The notes beneath the pieces were generated by a model. It ran no database searches and was not told the DNA's origin. It saw nothing but the letters and a program-made list of their open reading frames with translations. Shown in pieces: positions 14,679-23,424 of a stretch of 64,000 nt of DNA. This DNA is from Streptomyces sp. TRM70350. Its GTDB lineage: Bacteria > Actinomycetota > Actinomycetes > Streptomycetales > Streptomycetaceae. Every line of letters starts with the position of its first letter. The first letter of the stretch is position 1. Location: NCBI RefSeq assembly GCF_019219825.1, contig NZ_JAHUXH010000032.1, positions 16,147-80,146 on the forward strand. Direction: 5' to 3'. The translations under genes and the position numbers were made by a program.

Positions 14679-14704
14679 TTGACGGCCCATCTGATGTGCC
14701 GTCA
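14679..14704 (+). promoter_or_regulatory. 25-bp near-perfect palindrome overlapping a promoter -35
   Basis: TGACGGC, then CATC-T-GATG, then GCCGTCA form a palindrome at 14680-14704 with one mismatched pair. TTGACG at 14679-14684 could be a -35, with CAGGAA 18 bp further on as a poor -10. It ends 14 bp before the GTG of the first surface-protein gene. It could be an operator or an RNA hairpin in the leader. Confidence 0.5.
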
Positions 14705-14718
14705 GGAATGAGGGGACC

Positions 14719-15402
14719 GTGTCGTACCAGAAGCGAACCGTCGCGCTCACGTCGGCCGCCGCCCTGGCCGGCGCGGCTGTACTGATGGCCGCCCCCACGG
14801 CCCACGCCGAGGTCGTCGACGTCAACTACCAGTGCAGGACGCCGATCGGTGACAAGAGCGCCGTCTCGCCGATCGACATCAAGGGCGTCAAGAGCGGCTC
14901 CGGCTACAAGATCACGATGTCCTGGCAGAAGGGCGTCTCCTCCAGCCCGGTCGAACTCGGCAAGGGCGCGATGAACCCGAGCGCCACGATCCAGCTGGGC
15001 GGCGCCGACAGCGGCACGATGACCGTGACCGGCCCCGCCAACCAGGCCGCCATCCCCGCCGACACGCCCATCAAGATCAACGACCTGTCGGGCACCTACA
15101 CCCCGAAGAAGACCGGCAAGGTCACCTTCACGGCGGGTGTGCTGACCATCAAGGCCCTCGGTACGACGACGACCTGCACCCCGAGCAACGACCCAGGGCC
15201 GTCCCTCACGCTGGACGTCACCGCGTCGGCCGGCGGGGGAGCGCCCCAGGGCGGCGGCGACTCCGGGGCGGAGCTCCCGCAGACCGGCCCCGAGGACTCC
15301 GCGATCGCCCTCGGCACCCTCGGCGGAACGATCCTGCTGGCGGGCGCGGCGGGCGCACTGTGGCTGACGCGACGCAACCAGGCGGTGCGGGTACGCCGCT
15401 GA
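14719..15402 (+). CDS. Exported sortase-substrate surface protein, LPQTG type
   Basis: A 227-residue protein. It has a signal peptide with AxA cleavage site (PTAHAEV, about residue 30) and a beta-rich domain of about 135 residues that starts VNYQCRTPIGDK and ends LGTTTTCTP. A Gly-rich linker leads to LPQTG at residues 186-190, followed by a hydrophobic segment and a basic tail ending RVRR. This is the standard cell-wall sorting signal. Most Streptomyces class E sortases prefer LAXTG, so LPXTG is notable. The domain is duplicated as the second half of the fourth gene of this cluster. The start is GTG after GAGGGGACC. It is the first gene of the operon, and its function is unknown. Confidence 0.82.
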   Translation: MSYQKRTVALTSAAALAGAAVLMAAPTAHAEVVDVNYQCRTPIGDKSAVSPIDIKGVKSGSGYKITMSWQKGVSSSPVELGKGAMNPSATIQLGGADSGTMTVTGPANQAAIPADTPIKINDLSGTYTPKKTGKVTFTAGVLTIKALGTTTTCTPSNDPGPSLTLDVTASAGGGAPQGGGDSGAELPQTGPEDSAIALGTLGGTILLAGAAGALWLTRRNQAVRVRR

Positions 15403-15462
15403 GCCGCCGCACGCAGGCGGTACGCCGCCGACCACCCCGGAGTACGACCGCTGGAGCCGCCG

Positions 15463-16320
15463 ATGTCGTATCCCACCCGTGCCGCCCGTGCCGTATGCCT
15501 CTCGCTCCTCGCCCTGCTGTGCGCCGCGCCGGTGGCGACGGCGGCGGGCGAGGGCTGGTCCGTCGCGCCCACCGGGGGCGGCCGCCCCGCCTTCTACGCC
15601 GAGGGCGCGCCCGGCACGGCCCTTAGGGACACGGTCTCCGTGACGAACCGCACACGGCACCCGCTCACCCTCCGCCTGACCGGCACCGGCGTCCCCGTCA
15701 CCTTCGCCGACGCCGGGATACGCGTCCCCGCCCGCACCCGCGCCGACATCCCGTTCACCGTGACCGTGCCGGAGCGGGCCGCGCCCGGCGACCGCCCGGG
15801 AACGATCGTCGTACGGGACGGCGACGGCAGGTCCCAGACCGTGCCCCTGCGGCTCAGGATCGGCGGTCCCGAGCTGTCCGCACTCACCGTCGAGAAGGTC
15901 GCCGTACGCGGTGACCACATCACGTACGACCTCGTCAACCGCGGCACCACCGACCTCGTCCCCACTCTCTCCGTGCACGTCGACGGTGTCTTCGGCACCC
16001 TCCTCGACCGCGCCCCGCGCACCCTCCCCGTCGAACTCGCCCCGGGCCGCCGCCTGCACCTCACCGAGCCCTGGCCCGACCGGCCCGCGCTGGACGCGGC
16101 CGAGGTACGGCTGACGGTGACCGCGGCGGGCGGGGCGCGGGACACCGCGCGGGCGTCGGCGCGGTTCGTGCCGTGGGGCGGGGTGGCGGCGGGCGGCACC
16201 CTGGCCGTCGTCACGGCGGCGGCCCTGGCGGCCGTACGACGACGAAGGCGCCCCACGACCCCCGGACCCGCGCCCGAACGCGCGCGGGAACAGGCCGAGT
16301 TGACGGGAGCGGCGACGTGA
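15463..16320 (+). CDS. DUF916/WxL-interacting-like exported membrane protein
   Basis: A 285-residue protein with an N-terminal signal peptide (LSLLALLCAAPVATAAG). Two immunoglobulin-like beta domains follow (SVAPTGGGRPAFYAEGAPG; then LTVEKVAVRGDHITYDLVN), with one C-terminal membrane helix near residues 233-250 and a short Arg-rich cytoplasmic tail. The domain order and the motif of a conserved first strand with NRTRHPLTLRL resemble the DUF916 proteins of firmicute WxL surface clusters, some of which are annotated in Streptomyces as WxL peptidoglycan-domain proteins. It is coupled by GTGA overlap to the next gene. A role in assembling or anchoring the surface proteins is inference. Confidence 0.68.
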   Translation: MSYPTRAARAVCLSLLALLCAAPVATAAGEGWSVAPTGGGRPAFYAEGAPGTALRDTVSVTNRTRHPLTLRLTGTGVPVTFADAGIRVPARTRADIPFTVTVPERAAPGDRPGTIVVRDGDGRSQTVPLRLRIGGPELSALTVEKVAVRGDHITYDLVNRGTTDLVPTLSVHVDGVFGTLLDRAPRTLPVELAPGRRLHLTEPWPDRPALDAAEVRLTVTAAGGARDTARASARFVPWGGVAAGGTLAVVTAAALAAVRRRRRPTTPGPAPERAREQAELTGAAT

Positions 16321-17366
16321 GGACGCGGTGTGTGGCCGCGGCGTTCGCGGCGCTGCTGCTGCTCGTGCCCCCGGCCGCCGCCGTCGCCGCCGACGGGCCG
16401 AGTGTGAAGCTGTCCAAGGCGCAGGCGGGTACCGGCGGTTCGATCACCGTGACCGGGAGCGGGTGGCGGGAGCGGGCGCTGCTGATGATCCTGATCTGCG
16501 GGCAGTCCGTGCCGTCCCGGGGCGTGATCGGTGGCACCAACTCCTGTGCCAACGCGGACGGCCGGGCCGTCACCACCGACGCCGAGGGCCGGTTCCGCAG
16601 GGAACTGCCGGTCGCCGAGCCGCCCGTGCCGTGCCCGTGTGTCGTGCACGTCGCCACCGTCACCGGCCCGAAGGCGCAGGCCGACGCCGTCTTCCAGGTG
16701 GCCGGGCACGCCGTCGAACCGCTGCCCGCCGAGCCGGCCGGCGGACGCCTGTCGGTGCTCGACGACACCCGGCTGGACGGCTCCAGTGGCCTGCTGACCT
16801 GGTTCGGGGCACCGCCCGCCCGCACCCTCGTCTTCACCGTCGGCAACGTCGGCACCTCGGCGATCAGGAACCCGGTCTTCCAGATCGGCACCTCGCACGG
16901 CGTGTTCGCGCCCGAGTGGGAGGAACGGCAGTGGCGCGGCACGGTCGAACCGGGCCGCAGGGCGCAGATCCGGCTGCCCGTCGAGCTGGCGGCGGGGGCG
17001 CACGGTGACTACAGCGTCTCCCTGAAGTACGGCGGGAAGGTCCTCGCCGAGCAGCCGTGGGCCGTGGGGCGGCCCTGGGGCGTGACGCTGTTCTGGGTCC
17101 TGGTGTGCCTGGTGGTGCCGGCGGCGGTGTTCCGCGCCGGGATGGCCGTGGTGGACCGGGTACGGCCGCCGCGGCCGGGCGGCGTCCGCCACCGGCGCCT
17201 GCCCGTCCGCTGGGTGAGCCCCCGTCAGCCGGAGCCCGCCCCCTCGAACTCGACCCTGCCGTGGTTCACCCCGGACGCCGATCCGGGCACGGCCGGTCGG
17301 CTCTCCGCACCGCACGACGACAGCCCGCCGAGTCGTACGACTCCGCTCAGAAAGGGACCCACGTGA
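16317..17366 (+). CDS. Neocarzinostatin-like exported membrane protein
   Basis: A 349-residue protein that starts at the GTG overlapping the previous stop. Its signal peptide is CVAAAFAALLLLVPPAAAVAA. An Ig-like domain (VKLSKAQAGTGGSITVTGSG, paired Cys in LICGQ and NSCANADG, CPCVVHVATVTG) resembles the neocarzinostatin-type fold seen in other actinobacterial exported proteins. A second beta domain (RTLVFTVGNVGTSAIRNPVF) precedes one membrane helix (VTLFWVLVCLVVPAAVF) and a basic cytoplasmic tail. The GTGA junction with the fourth gene indicates co-expression. The ligand, if any, is unknown. Confidence 0.68.
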   Translation: MRTRCVAAAFAALLLLVPPAAAVAADGPSVKLSKAQAGTGGSITVTGSGWRERALLMILICGQSVPSRGVIGGTNSCANADGRAVTTDAEGRFRRELPVAEPPVPCPCVVHVATVTGPKAQADAVFQVAGHAVEPLPAEPAGGRLSVLDDTRLDGSSGLLTWFGAPPARTLVFTVGNVGTSAIRNPVFQIGTSHGVFAPEWEERQWRGTVEPGRRAQIRLPVELAAGAHGDYSVSLKYGGKVLAEQPWAVGRPWGVTLFWVLVCLVVPAAVFRAGMAVVDRVRPPRPGGVRHRRLPVRWVSPRQPEPAPSNSTLPWFTPDADPGTAGRLSAPHDDSPPSRTTPLRKGPT

Positions 17367-18655
17367 GAACGCGAAGGAGAGTCACACCGGCCGGCCTCGT
17401 GATGCTGGTGGGCGGCGCCGGGATGCTGCTCGGCCTGGCCGCGGTGCCCGCGCAGGCCGCCGAGGTGTCGTACCGGACCGAGTGCGTACCGCCCGCCATC
17501 TCCGGGCTGCCGCCGGTGCAGGGCACCACCACGGTGGACATCAGCGCACCGGCGACCGCGAAGGTGGGCGACGAGGTGGAGGTGGTCTGGACGTTCGTGC
17601 AGGCGGCCTCGAAGAACCCCGACATCGTCGATCTGCCCGCGAACTCGGTGCAGCCGAGCGGCACGCTGAAGGCGGCCGGCGCCCAGGTCGCGGACATCGC
17701 GATGCAGGGGCCGCGGGAGAACCCGCCGATTCCCAAGGGCGCCGCCATGGTGCTGTCCGACATGAAGGGCACGCTGAAACTGACGACACCCGGCGCGGTG
17801 ACGCTCACGCCCGACGCGTACACCATCAACGCCATGTCGACGGACACGCAGTGCGCTCCGCAGGAGGCGGTGAAGTCGGCGGCGACCATCAACGTCACGC
17901 CGGAGGACGGGGGTTCGGGTACGGGGAGTCCGACGCCCGATCCCACGCAGAGCGGGTCTGCGACCCCGACACCGACGGCCACACCTCCAGGCACCCCCAG
18001 CCCGACACCGACCGCGACCGGGACCGGGCAGACCGACTTCACCGGCAAGGAGGTCCAGGTCCCCTACGAGTGCAAGACGCCCATCGGGGACAAGAACGCC
18101 ACCTCGCCGGTGCAGATCAACGCCCGGAACAACGGCGGGAGTTTCGATCTCACCGTGCAGTTCAAGAAGTCGGTGATGGACAGCCCCGCCGAGATCCCGA
18201 AGGACTCGGTCAAGCCGTCGATGGAGGTGGTGCTGGGCGGTGCCGACACCGGCACGGTCCACGTCGAGGGTCCCACCAACGCGGAGCCCATCAAGGCGGG
18301 CGACCCGATCGAGATCCCCGACCTGACCGGCACCTACAAGCCGGGCGCGAGCGGTGAGTCGACCCTGTCGCCGGGTGTGCTGACGATCGAGGCCCTCGGC
18401 ACGACCACGACGTGCACACCGGCGAAGACCGAGGTCTCCCTCACCCTGGACACCACCGGACAGCCGGGCGGCGCCTCGGGCGGCTCGGCGTCCGGCGGCT
18501 CGTCCTCCTCCGGCGGTACGACCCCGGACGGCGGCCTCGCCGAAACCGGCGCCGACGACCAGGGCACCCTGCAGGCCCTGGGCCTGGTGGCAGGCACGGC
18601 GGTCCTGCTCGGCGCAGCGGTCTTCACGTTCCTTCCTGGAAGGAGGGCCAGGTAA
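17363..18655 (+). CDS. Two-domain sortase-substrate surface protein, LAETG type
   Basis: A 430-residue protein with signal peptide (VGGAGMLLGLAAVPAQAAEV). The first beta domain starts VSYRTECVPP and carries Cys residues. A Thr/Pro-rich spacer (GSATPTPTATPPGTPSPT) follows. The second domain starts VPYECKTPIGDKNATSP and matches the domain of the first gene of the cluster along its whole length, including LGTTTTCTP. The C-terminus has LAETG at residues 392-396, a hydrophobic segment and a basic tail, the preferred signal of class E sortases. It starts with GTG after AAAGGGACC and overlaps the previous stop. It probably coats the cell wall. No sortase gene lies in the window. Confidence 0.82.
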   Translation: MRTRRRVTPAGLVMLVGGAGMLLGLAAVPAQAAEVSYRTECVPPAISGLPPVQGTTTVDISAPATAKVGDEVEVVWTFVQAASKNPDIVDLPANSVQPSGTLKAAGAQVADIAMQGPRENPPIPKGAAMVLSDMKGTLKLTTPGAVTLTPDAYTINAMSTDTQCAPQEAVKSAATINVTPEDGGSGTGSPTPDPTQSGSATPTPTATPPGTPSPTPTATGTGQTDFTGKEVQVPYECKTPIGDKNATSPVQINARNNGGSFDLTVQFKKSVMDSPAEIPKDSVKPSMEVVLGGADTGTVHVEGPTNAEPIKAGDPIEIPDLTGTYKPGASGESTLSPGVLTIEALGTTTTCTPAKTEVSLTLDTTGQPGGASGGSASGGSSSSGGTTPDGGLAETGADDQGTLQALGLVAGTAVLLGAAVFTFLPGRRAR

Positions 18656-18681
18656 CCCACCTCGGGGCGATCACAGAACGC

Positions 18682-18722
18682 GACGGGGCCGCCGGAACCC
18701 ACCTGGATCCCAGCGGCCCGTC
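18682..18722. terminator. Imperfect terminator hairpin between convergent genes
   Basis: GACGGGGCCGC pairs with GCGGCCCGTC around a 20-nt loop with one bulged G. It separates the surface-protein operon from the peptide transporter gene. Confidence 0.4.
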
Positions 18723-18737
18723 GGGCTCAAGCCAACG

Positions 18738-20231
18738 CTAGTGAACGTCGCCCATGAGTTCCTTGACGCGCTTGCGGTACAGGAAGACCGCCACGCCGGC
18801 GAGGACCGCGAGGCCGGCCTCCGCGGCCACGACGCCGGTCTTGTTCAGGTCGACGCCGTAGGTGGAGAGCAGACCGGTGACGGCGTCGCCCGCGGTGACC
18901 GCGAGGAACCAGACACCCATCATCTGCGAGGCGTACTTCGCCGGGGCCATCTTCGTGGTCACCGACAGACCCACCGGGGACAGCATCAGCTCACCGGTCG
19001 TCTGGCAGAAGTAGATCAGCACGATCCACCACGGCGAGACCTTGCCGCCGTCGGACGCCACCAGGGGCAGCAGGAAGACGAAGAACGAGATGCCGACGAG
19101 GACCAGACCGCCCGCGAACTTGGCGATCGTGCTCGGCTCCTTGCGGCTGCGGGCCAGAGCCAGCCACACCGTGGCGAAGACCGGGGCCAACGCCATCACC
19201 ATGACCGGGTTGACCGACTGGAACCAGGAGACCGGGAACTCCCAGCCGAAGACCTGCGTGTCGACGTGGTCCTTCGCGAAGATCGACAGGGTCGAGCCGC
19301 CCTGGTCGTAGATCATCCAGAACAGAGCCGCGGCGATGAAGAACCAGATGTAGCCGGACACCCGTGACTGCTCGGCGCCTGTCAGCTCCTTGTCGCGCTT
19401 GATACGCGCCAGGACGGTGATCGGAACGACCAGACCGATGATCATCAGCGGAACCATCACCCAGTTCAGGGTGTAGCTTCCGGTGCCGACGACGATGGCG
19501 TAGAAGACCACCGCGATCAGCAGCCAGATCATCGCCTTGCGCAGCGTGGTGTTGCGCTCCTCCCTGCTCAGCGGCTTCGGGACGACGCTGGAGCGGTCGG
19601 ACAGGTGGCGGCTGCCGAGCAGGAACTGGGCGAGGCCCAGCGCCATGCCGAGCGCGGCGAGCGCGAAGCCGAGGTGCCAGTTCACCTGCTGGCCGACGGT
19701 GCCGATGGCCAGCGGCGCGGCGAAGGCACCCAGGTTGATGCCCATGTAGAAGACCGTGAAGCCGCCGTCGCGCCGCGGGTCGTTCGGCCCGTCGTAGAGG
19801 TGGCCGACCATCGTCGAGATGTTGGACTTCAGCAGGCCGGAGCCGATGGCCACCAGCAGCAGACCGAAGTAGAACGTGCCCGCGCTGGGCAGCGCCAGCA
19901 CGAGGTGGCCGGTCATGATGATCGCGCCCGCGACGGCGACCGTCTTCCGGGGACCCCAGACGCGGTCACCGAACCAGCCGCCCGGCATGGCGAGCAGGTA
20001 CACCGTCGAGACGTAGACGGAGTAGATGGCGATCGCCGTACCGGCGTCCAGGCCGAGCCCGGCGGGGGCGACCAGGTAGAGGGGGAGCAGTGCCCTCATG
20101 CCGTAGTAGGAGAAACGCTCCCACATCTCGGTCATGAAGAGAGTGGCCAGTCCGCGGGGGTGGCCGAAGAAGGTCTTCCCGGAACCGGGGGTGCCCGGAG
20201 AGGCCGAGTCCTTCGTCAGGCTGGACGCCAT
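18738..20231 (-). CDS. POT-family proton-coupled oligopeptide transporter
   Basis: A 497-residue protein with about 12-14 hydrophobic segments. The N-terminal signature TEMWERFSYYG includes the ExxER-type proton-coupling motif of the POT/PTR2 family, and LLKSNISTMVGHLY and FTVFYMGINLGAFAAP match the two PTR2 signatures. Members import di- and tripeptides with protons. I chose the ATG at 20231 (AAGGATCG upstream), which leaves a short hydrophilic N-terminus before the first helix. It converges on the surface-protein operon. A long leader of about 490 bp separates it from the divergent two-component genes. Confidence 0.93.
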   Translation of the reverse strand: MASSLTKDSASPGTPGSGKTFFGHPRGLATLFMTEMWERFSYYGMRALLPLYLVAPAGLGLDAGTAIAIYSVYVSTVYLLAMPGGWFGDRVWGPRKTVAVAGAIIMTGHLVLALPSAGTFYFGLLLVAIGSGLLKSNISTMVGHLYDGPNDPRRDGGFTVFYMGINLGAFAAPLAIGTVGQQVNWHLGFALAALGMALGLAQFLLGSRHLSDRSSVVPKPLSREERNTTLRKAMIWLLIAVVFYAIVVGTGSYTLNWVMVPLMIIGLVVPITVLARIKRDKELTGAEQSRVSGYIWFFIAAALFWMIYDQGGSTLSIFAKDHVDTQVFGWEFPVSWFQSVNPVMVMALAPVFATVWLALARSRKEPSTIAKFAGGLVLVGISFFVFLLPLVASDGGKVSPWWIVLIYFCQTTGELMLSPVGLSVTTKMAPAKYASQMMGVWFLAVTAGDAVTGLLSTYGVDLNKTGVVAAEAGLAVLAGVAVFLYRKRVKELMGDVH

Positions 20232-20711
20232 GGTCGATCCTTGCTGGGTCGGGACGCGATCCCAAGAAGCGATGCGCGCCCGGTGGGGGACGGCCGGCAC
20301 CGGCGGATCGGTCGCCCACCCCCCACGCCCACGGGGAGTCCGCTCCGGATCACGGAGCGGTGGACGACGCCCACCGGGATCCACGCCTCGCGTGCTTCAC
20401 GGCGCGCGGCCCGGCCACAGGTCATTCCTCTCAAGGCCGGCCGGAGCCGACCCGCGCACAAAAGCGACCTTCGGCTCAGGACAACCGCCAAAGGTCCCCT
20501 TGGTTGCTACAGGCGTCCAATCACCATACGGCAGGACACAGCCCGAAATGGAAGCACTTGAGACCGGGATCACAGGTGTCGCGGGAACCGCTGCCGCCCT
20601 TTCGAAGGTCGTCTGCAGGATCGCATGCCACAGATCCAGGTTCGTACCAATGCGCCGCAGGGTAAGAATCCCGGCCTGGCCATAGCCCTCCGGCTCTGGC
20701 CACGGGCGGAC
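20232..20711. other. Intergenic region between POT transporter and response regulator
   Basis: About 480 bp without a convincing gene. The part at 20460-20640 is noticeably less GC-rich than its surroundings (CCAATCACCATACGG, GGAAGCACTTGAGACC), which suits regulatory DNA for the two divergent units. I see no clear terminator, riboswitch or operator in it. Confidence 0.4.
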
Positions 20712-20717
20712 TACCAT
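20712..20717 (+). promoter_or_regulatory. Candidate -10 for a leaderless response-regulator transcript
   Basis: TACCAT fits TANNNT and ends 6 nt before the ATG at 20724, while no Shine-Dalgarno sequence precedes that ATG. This spacing places the transcription start at the A of ATG, the common actinobacterial leaderless layout. No good -35 is seen. Confidence 0.4.
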
Positions 20718-20723
20718 CACCTC

Positions 20724-21401
<678 letters not shown>

Positions 21402-21453
21402 TCGCACCGGGCCGCCGCCGGGTGAGACGCGGGTAATACACGGGTAAGAGGAC

Positions 21454-22722
21454 ATGCGCCGCCGACTGATCCAGTCCACGCTCGCCGTGGTGCTCGTGGT
21501 GATCGCCGTCTTCGGCGTCTCCCTGGTCGTGGTGGAGACCCGGACGATCAGCAGCAGCGCCCAGGAGCGGGTGAAGTCCGAGGCGGTACGGCTGGCCGGC
21601 ATCGTCGACAGCCGGATCCTCGGCGACGAGGAGATCACCCCCGAGATCCTCGTCGACCAGGTCGGCGACGACCGGTACGCCGTGGTCCACATCCCCGGCC
21701 GGCCGCCGATCGAGATCGGCCAGAAGCCGTCCGGCGACGTCATCGAGTCGACCCGGCGGGGGGAGCAGGGCGAGACGGTCACCGTCCAGGAGCCGCGCTC
21801 CGCGGTGACCCGGGAGGTCGGCCGCACGCTGCTGATCATCGGCGTGGTGGCGCTGATGGCGGTCGTCGCCGCGGTGCTGCTCGCCCTGCGGCAGGCCAAC
21901 CGTCTCGCCTCACCGCTCACCGACCTCGCGGAGACCGCCGAACGCCTCGGCTCCGGCGACCCCCGGCCCCGCCACAAGCGGTACGGCGTCCCCGAGCTGG
22001 ACCGCGTCGCCGACGTCCTGGACGGCTCCGCCGAACGCATCGCCCGCATGCTCACCGCCGAGCGCCGCCTCGCCGCCGACGCCTCCCACCAGCTGCGCAC
22101 CCCGCTCACCGCGCTGTCCATGCGGCTGGAGGAGATCACCCTCACCGACGACCCGGCGACCGTGAAGGAGGAGGCGACCATCGCGCTCGCCCAGGTGGAA
22201 CGCCTCACGGACGTCGTCGAACGTCTGCTGACCAACAGCCGCGACCCGCGCACCGGCTCCGCGGTCACCTTCGACCTCGACGAGGTCATCCAGCAGCAGC
22301 TCGCCGAGTGGCGCCCGGCCTACCGCCAGGCCGGCCGCGCGATCGTCAGCTCCGGCAAACGGCATCTGAAGGCGGTGGGCACGCCGGGCGCGGTCGCGCA
22401 GGTGCTGGCGGCGCTGATCGAGAACTCCCTGATGCACGGCGGCGGCACGGTCGCCCTGCGCACCCGCGTCACCGGCAACCAGGCGGTCATCGAGGTCACC
22501 GACGAGGGCCCCGGCGTCCCGGCCGACCTCGGCGCGCGCATCTTCGAGCGCGCGATCAGCGGCCGCAACTCCACGGGCATCGGCCTGGCCGTCGCCCGCG
22601 ACCTGGCGGAGGCCGACGGGGGCCGCCTGGAGATGCTCCAGGCCAAGCCGCCGGTCTTCGCGCTGTTCCTGTCCCGTACGCCGGTGAAGAAGTCGTCGGA
22701 GGAGGAACGGACGGTCCGGTAG
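21454..22722 (+). CDS. Membrane sensor histidine kinase
   Basis: A 422-residue class I kinase. It has an N-terminal helix (about 7-27), an extracytoplasmic domain of about 95 residues and a second helix (about 125-146), then a HAMP-like linker (ANRLASPLTDLAETAERLGSG). The H box has His212 (DASHQLRTPLTAL). ATP-binding boxes follow: N box AALIENSLMHGG, G1 DEGPGVP and G2 STGIGLAVARDLAEADGG. The extracytoplasmic loop contains no motif I can link to a ligand. It is paired with the preceding OmpR-type regulator. Two 10-bp direct repeats (GGACCTGACA) lie just after the stop. Confidence 0.93.
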   Translation: MRRRLIQSTLAVVLVVIAVFGVSLVVVETRTISSSAQERVKSEAVRLAGIVDSRILGDEEITPEILVDQVGDDRYAVVHIPGRPPIEIGQKPSGDVIESTRRGEQGETVTVQEPRSAVTREVGRTLLIIGVVALMAVVAAVLLALRQANRLASPLTDLAETAERLGSGDPRPRHKRYGVPELDRVADVLDGSAERIARMLTAERRLAADASHQLRTPLTALSMRLEEITLTDDPATVKEEATIALAQVERLTDVVERLLTNSRDPRTGSAVTFDLDEVIQQQLAEWRPAYRQAGRAIVSSGKRHLKAVGTPGAVAQVLAALIENSLMHGGGTVALRTRVTGNQAVIEVTDEGPGVPADLGARIFERAISGRNSTGIGLAVARDLAEADGGRLEMLQAKPPVFALFLSRTPVKKSSEEERTVR

Positions 22723-22768
22723 GGACACGGACCTGACATCGGACCTGACAGGCCCTACGGCCCCGGTG

Positions 22769-23272
22769 TCACACCCGGGCCCGCTGCGGCGGCCGTACCG
22801 GCTCCGAGGGGTCCGGGAACGCTTCCGCGCCGACCGCCGCCCCCCGGCCGGGCAGCGCCCTGAACACCCAGGTCCGGTAGGACCAGAACCGGAACAGCGT
22901 CGCGACACCGATGCCGAGGAACTTGAAGATGTTGCTCTGCAGCGGGCTGTCCCAGCCGAAGCCGTACGTCGCCGCGTACAGCACACCGTTCTCGATCACC
23001 AGACCGGCCGCGCTGAACAGCAGGAACAGCGTCAGCTCCTTCGTACGGCCGCTCTTGTCGCGGTCGCGGTACGTGAAGTACCGGAAGCCCATGTAGTTGA
23101 AGACGATCGCGACGACGGTCGCGATGACGCTGGCCCGCACGACCTGGAGATCGGTGACATGCCGTACCAGGTTGAACACGCCGAGGTTGACCAGCAGCCC
23201 GGCTCCCCCCACGGCACCGAACTTGGCGACCTCATCGACGAGCCGTCGTAGACCCGAGGAACCCGGTTTCAT
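22769..23272 (-). CDS. GtrA-family membrane protein
   Basis: A 167-residue protein with four membrane helices (GAVGGAGLLVNLGVFNLV; VIATVVAIVFNYMGFRYF; TLFLLFSAAGLVIENGVLY; NIFKFLGIGVATLFRFWSY). The conserved N-Y-x-x-x-R-x-x-x-F/W signatures of GtrA/DPMS-type proteins occur after helices 2 and 4. GtrA proteins are thought to flip or help to transfer polyprenyl-linked sugars in envelope polysaccharide synthesis. It is divergent from purK. A GtrA-like gene next to purK is also found in mycobacteria (from memory), consistent with an old gene order. Confidence 0.9.
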   Translation of the reverse strand: MKPGSSGLRRLVDEVAKFGAVGGAGLLVNLGVFNLVRHVTDLQVVRASVIATVVAIVFNYMGFRYFTYRDRDKSGRTKELTLFLLFSAAGLVIENGVLYAATYGFGWDSPLQSNIFKFLGIGVATLFRFWSYRTWVFRALPGRGAAVGAEAFPDPSEPVRPPQRARV

Positions 23273-23412
23273 GGTGGTGGAGGCCCCCGTCGGTCGGTTT
23301 CGTCAACCCGGCCATGCTAACCACCCCGCTTCTGTGATCGCCCGTGTATGAGGTCACGGCTGCCGTCATGGCTGCCACAAGAGGCGGAAACCGGCCGACC
23401 TGGCGCGGCCGA

Positions 23413-23418
23413 TACCCT
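23413..23418 (+). promoter_or_regulatory. Candidate -10 for a leaderless purK transcript
   Basis: TACCCT fits TANNNT and ends 6 nt before the GTG at 23425. GGGAG also lies immediately before the GTG but is too close to serve as a normal ribosome-binding site. This favours a leaderless start. Confidence 0.35.
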
Positions 23419-23424
23419 GGGAGC

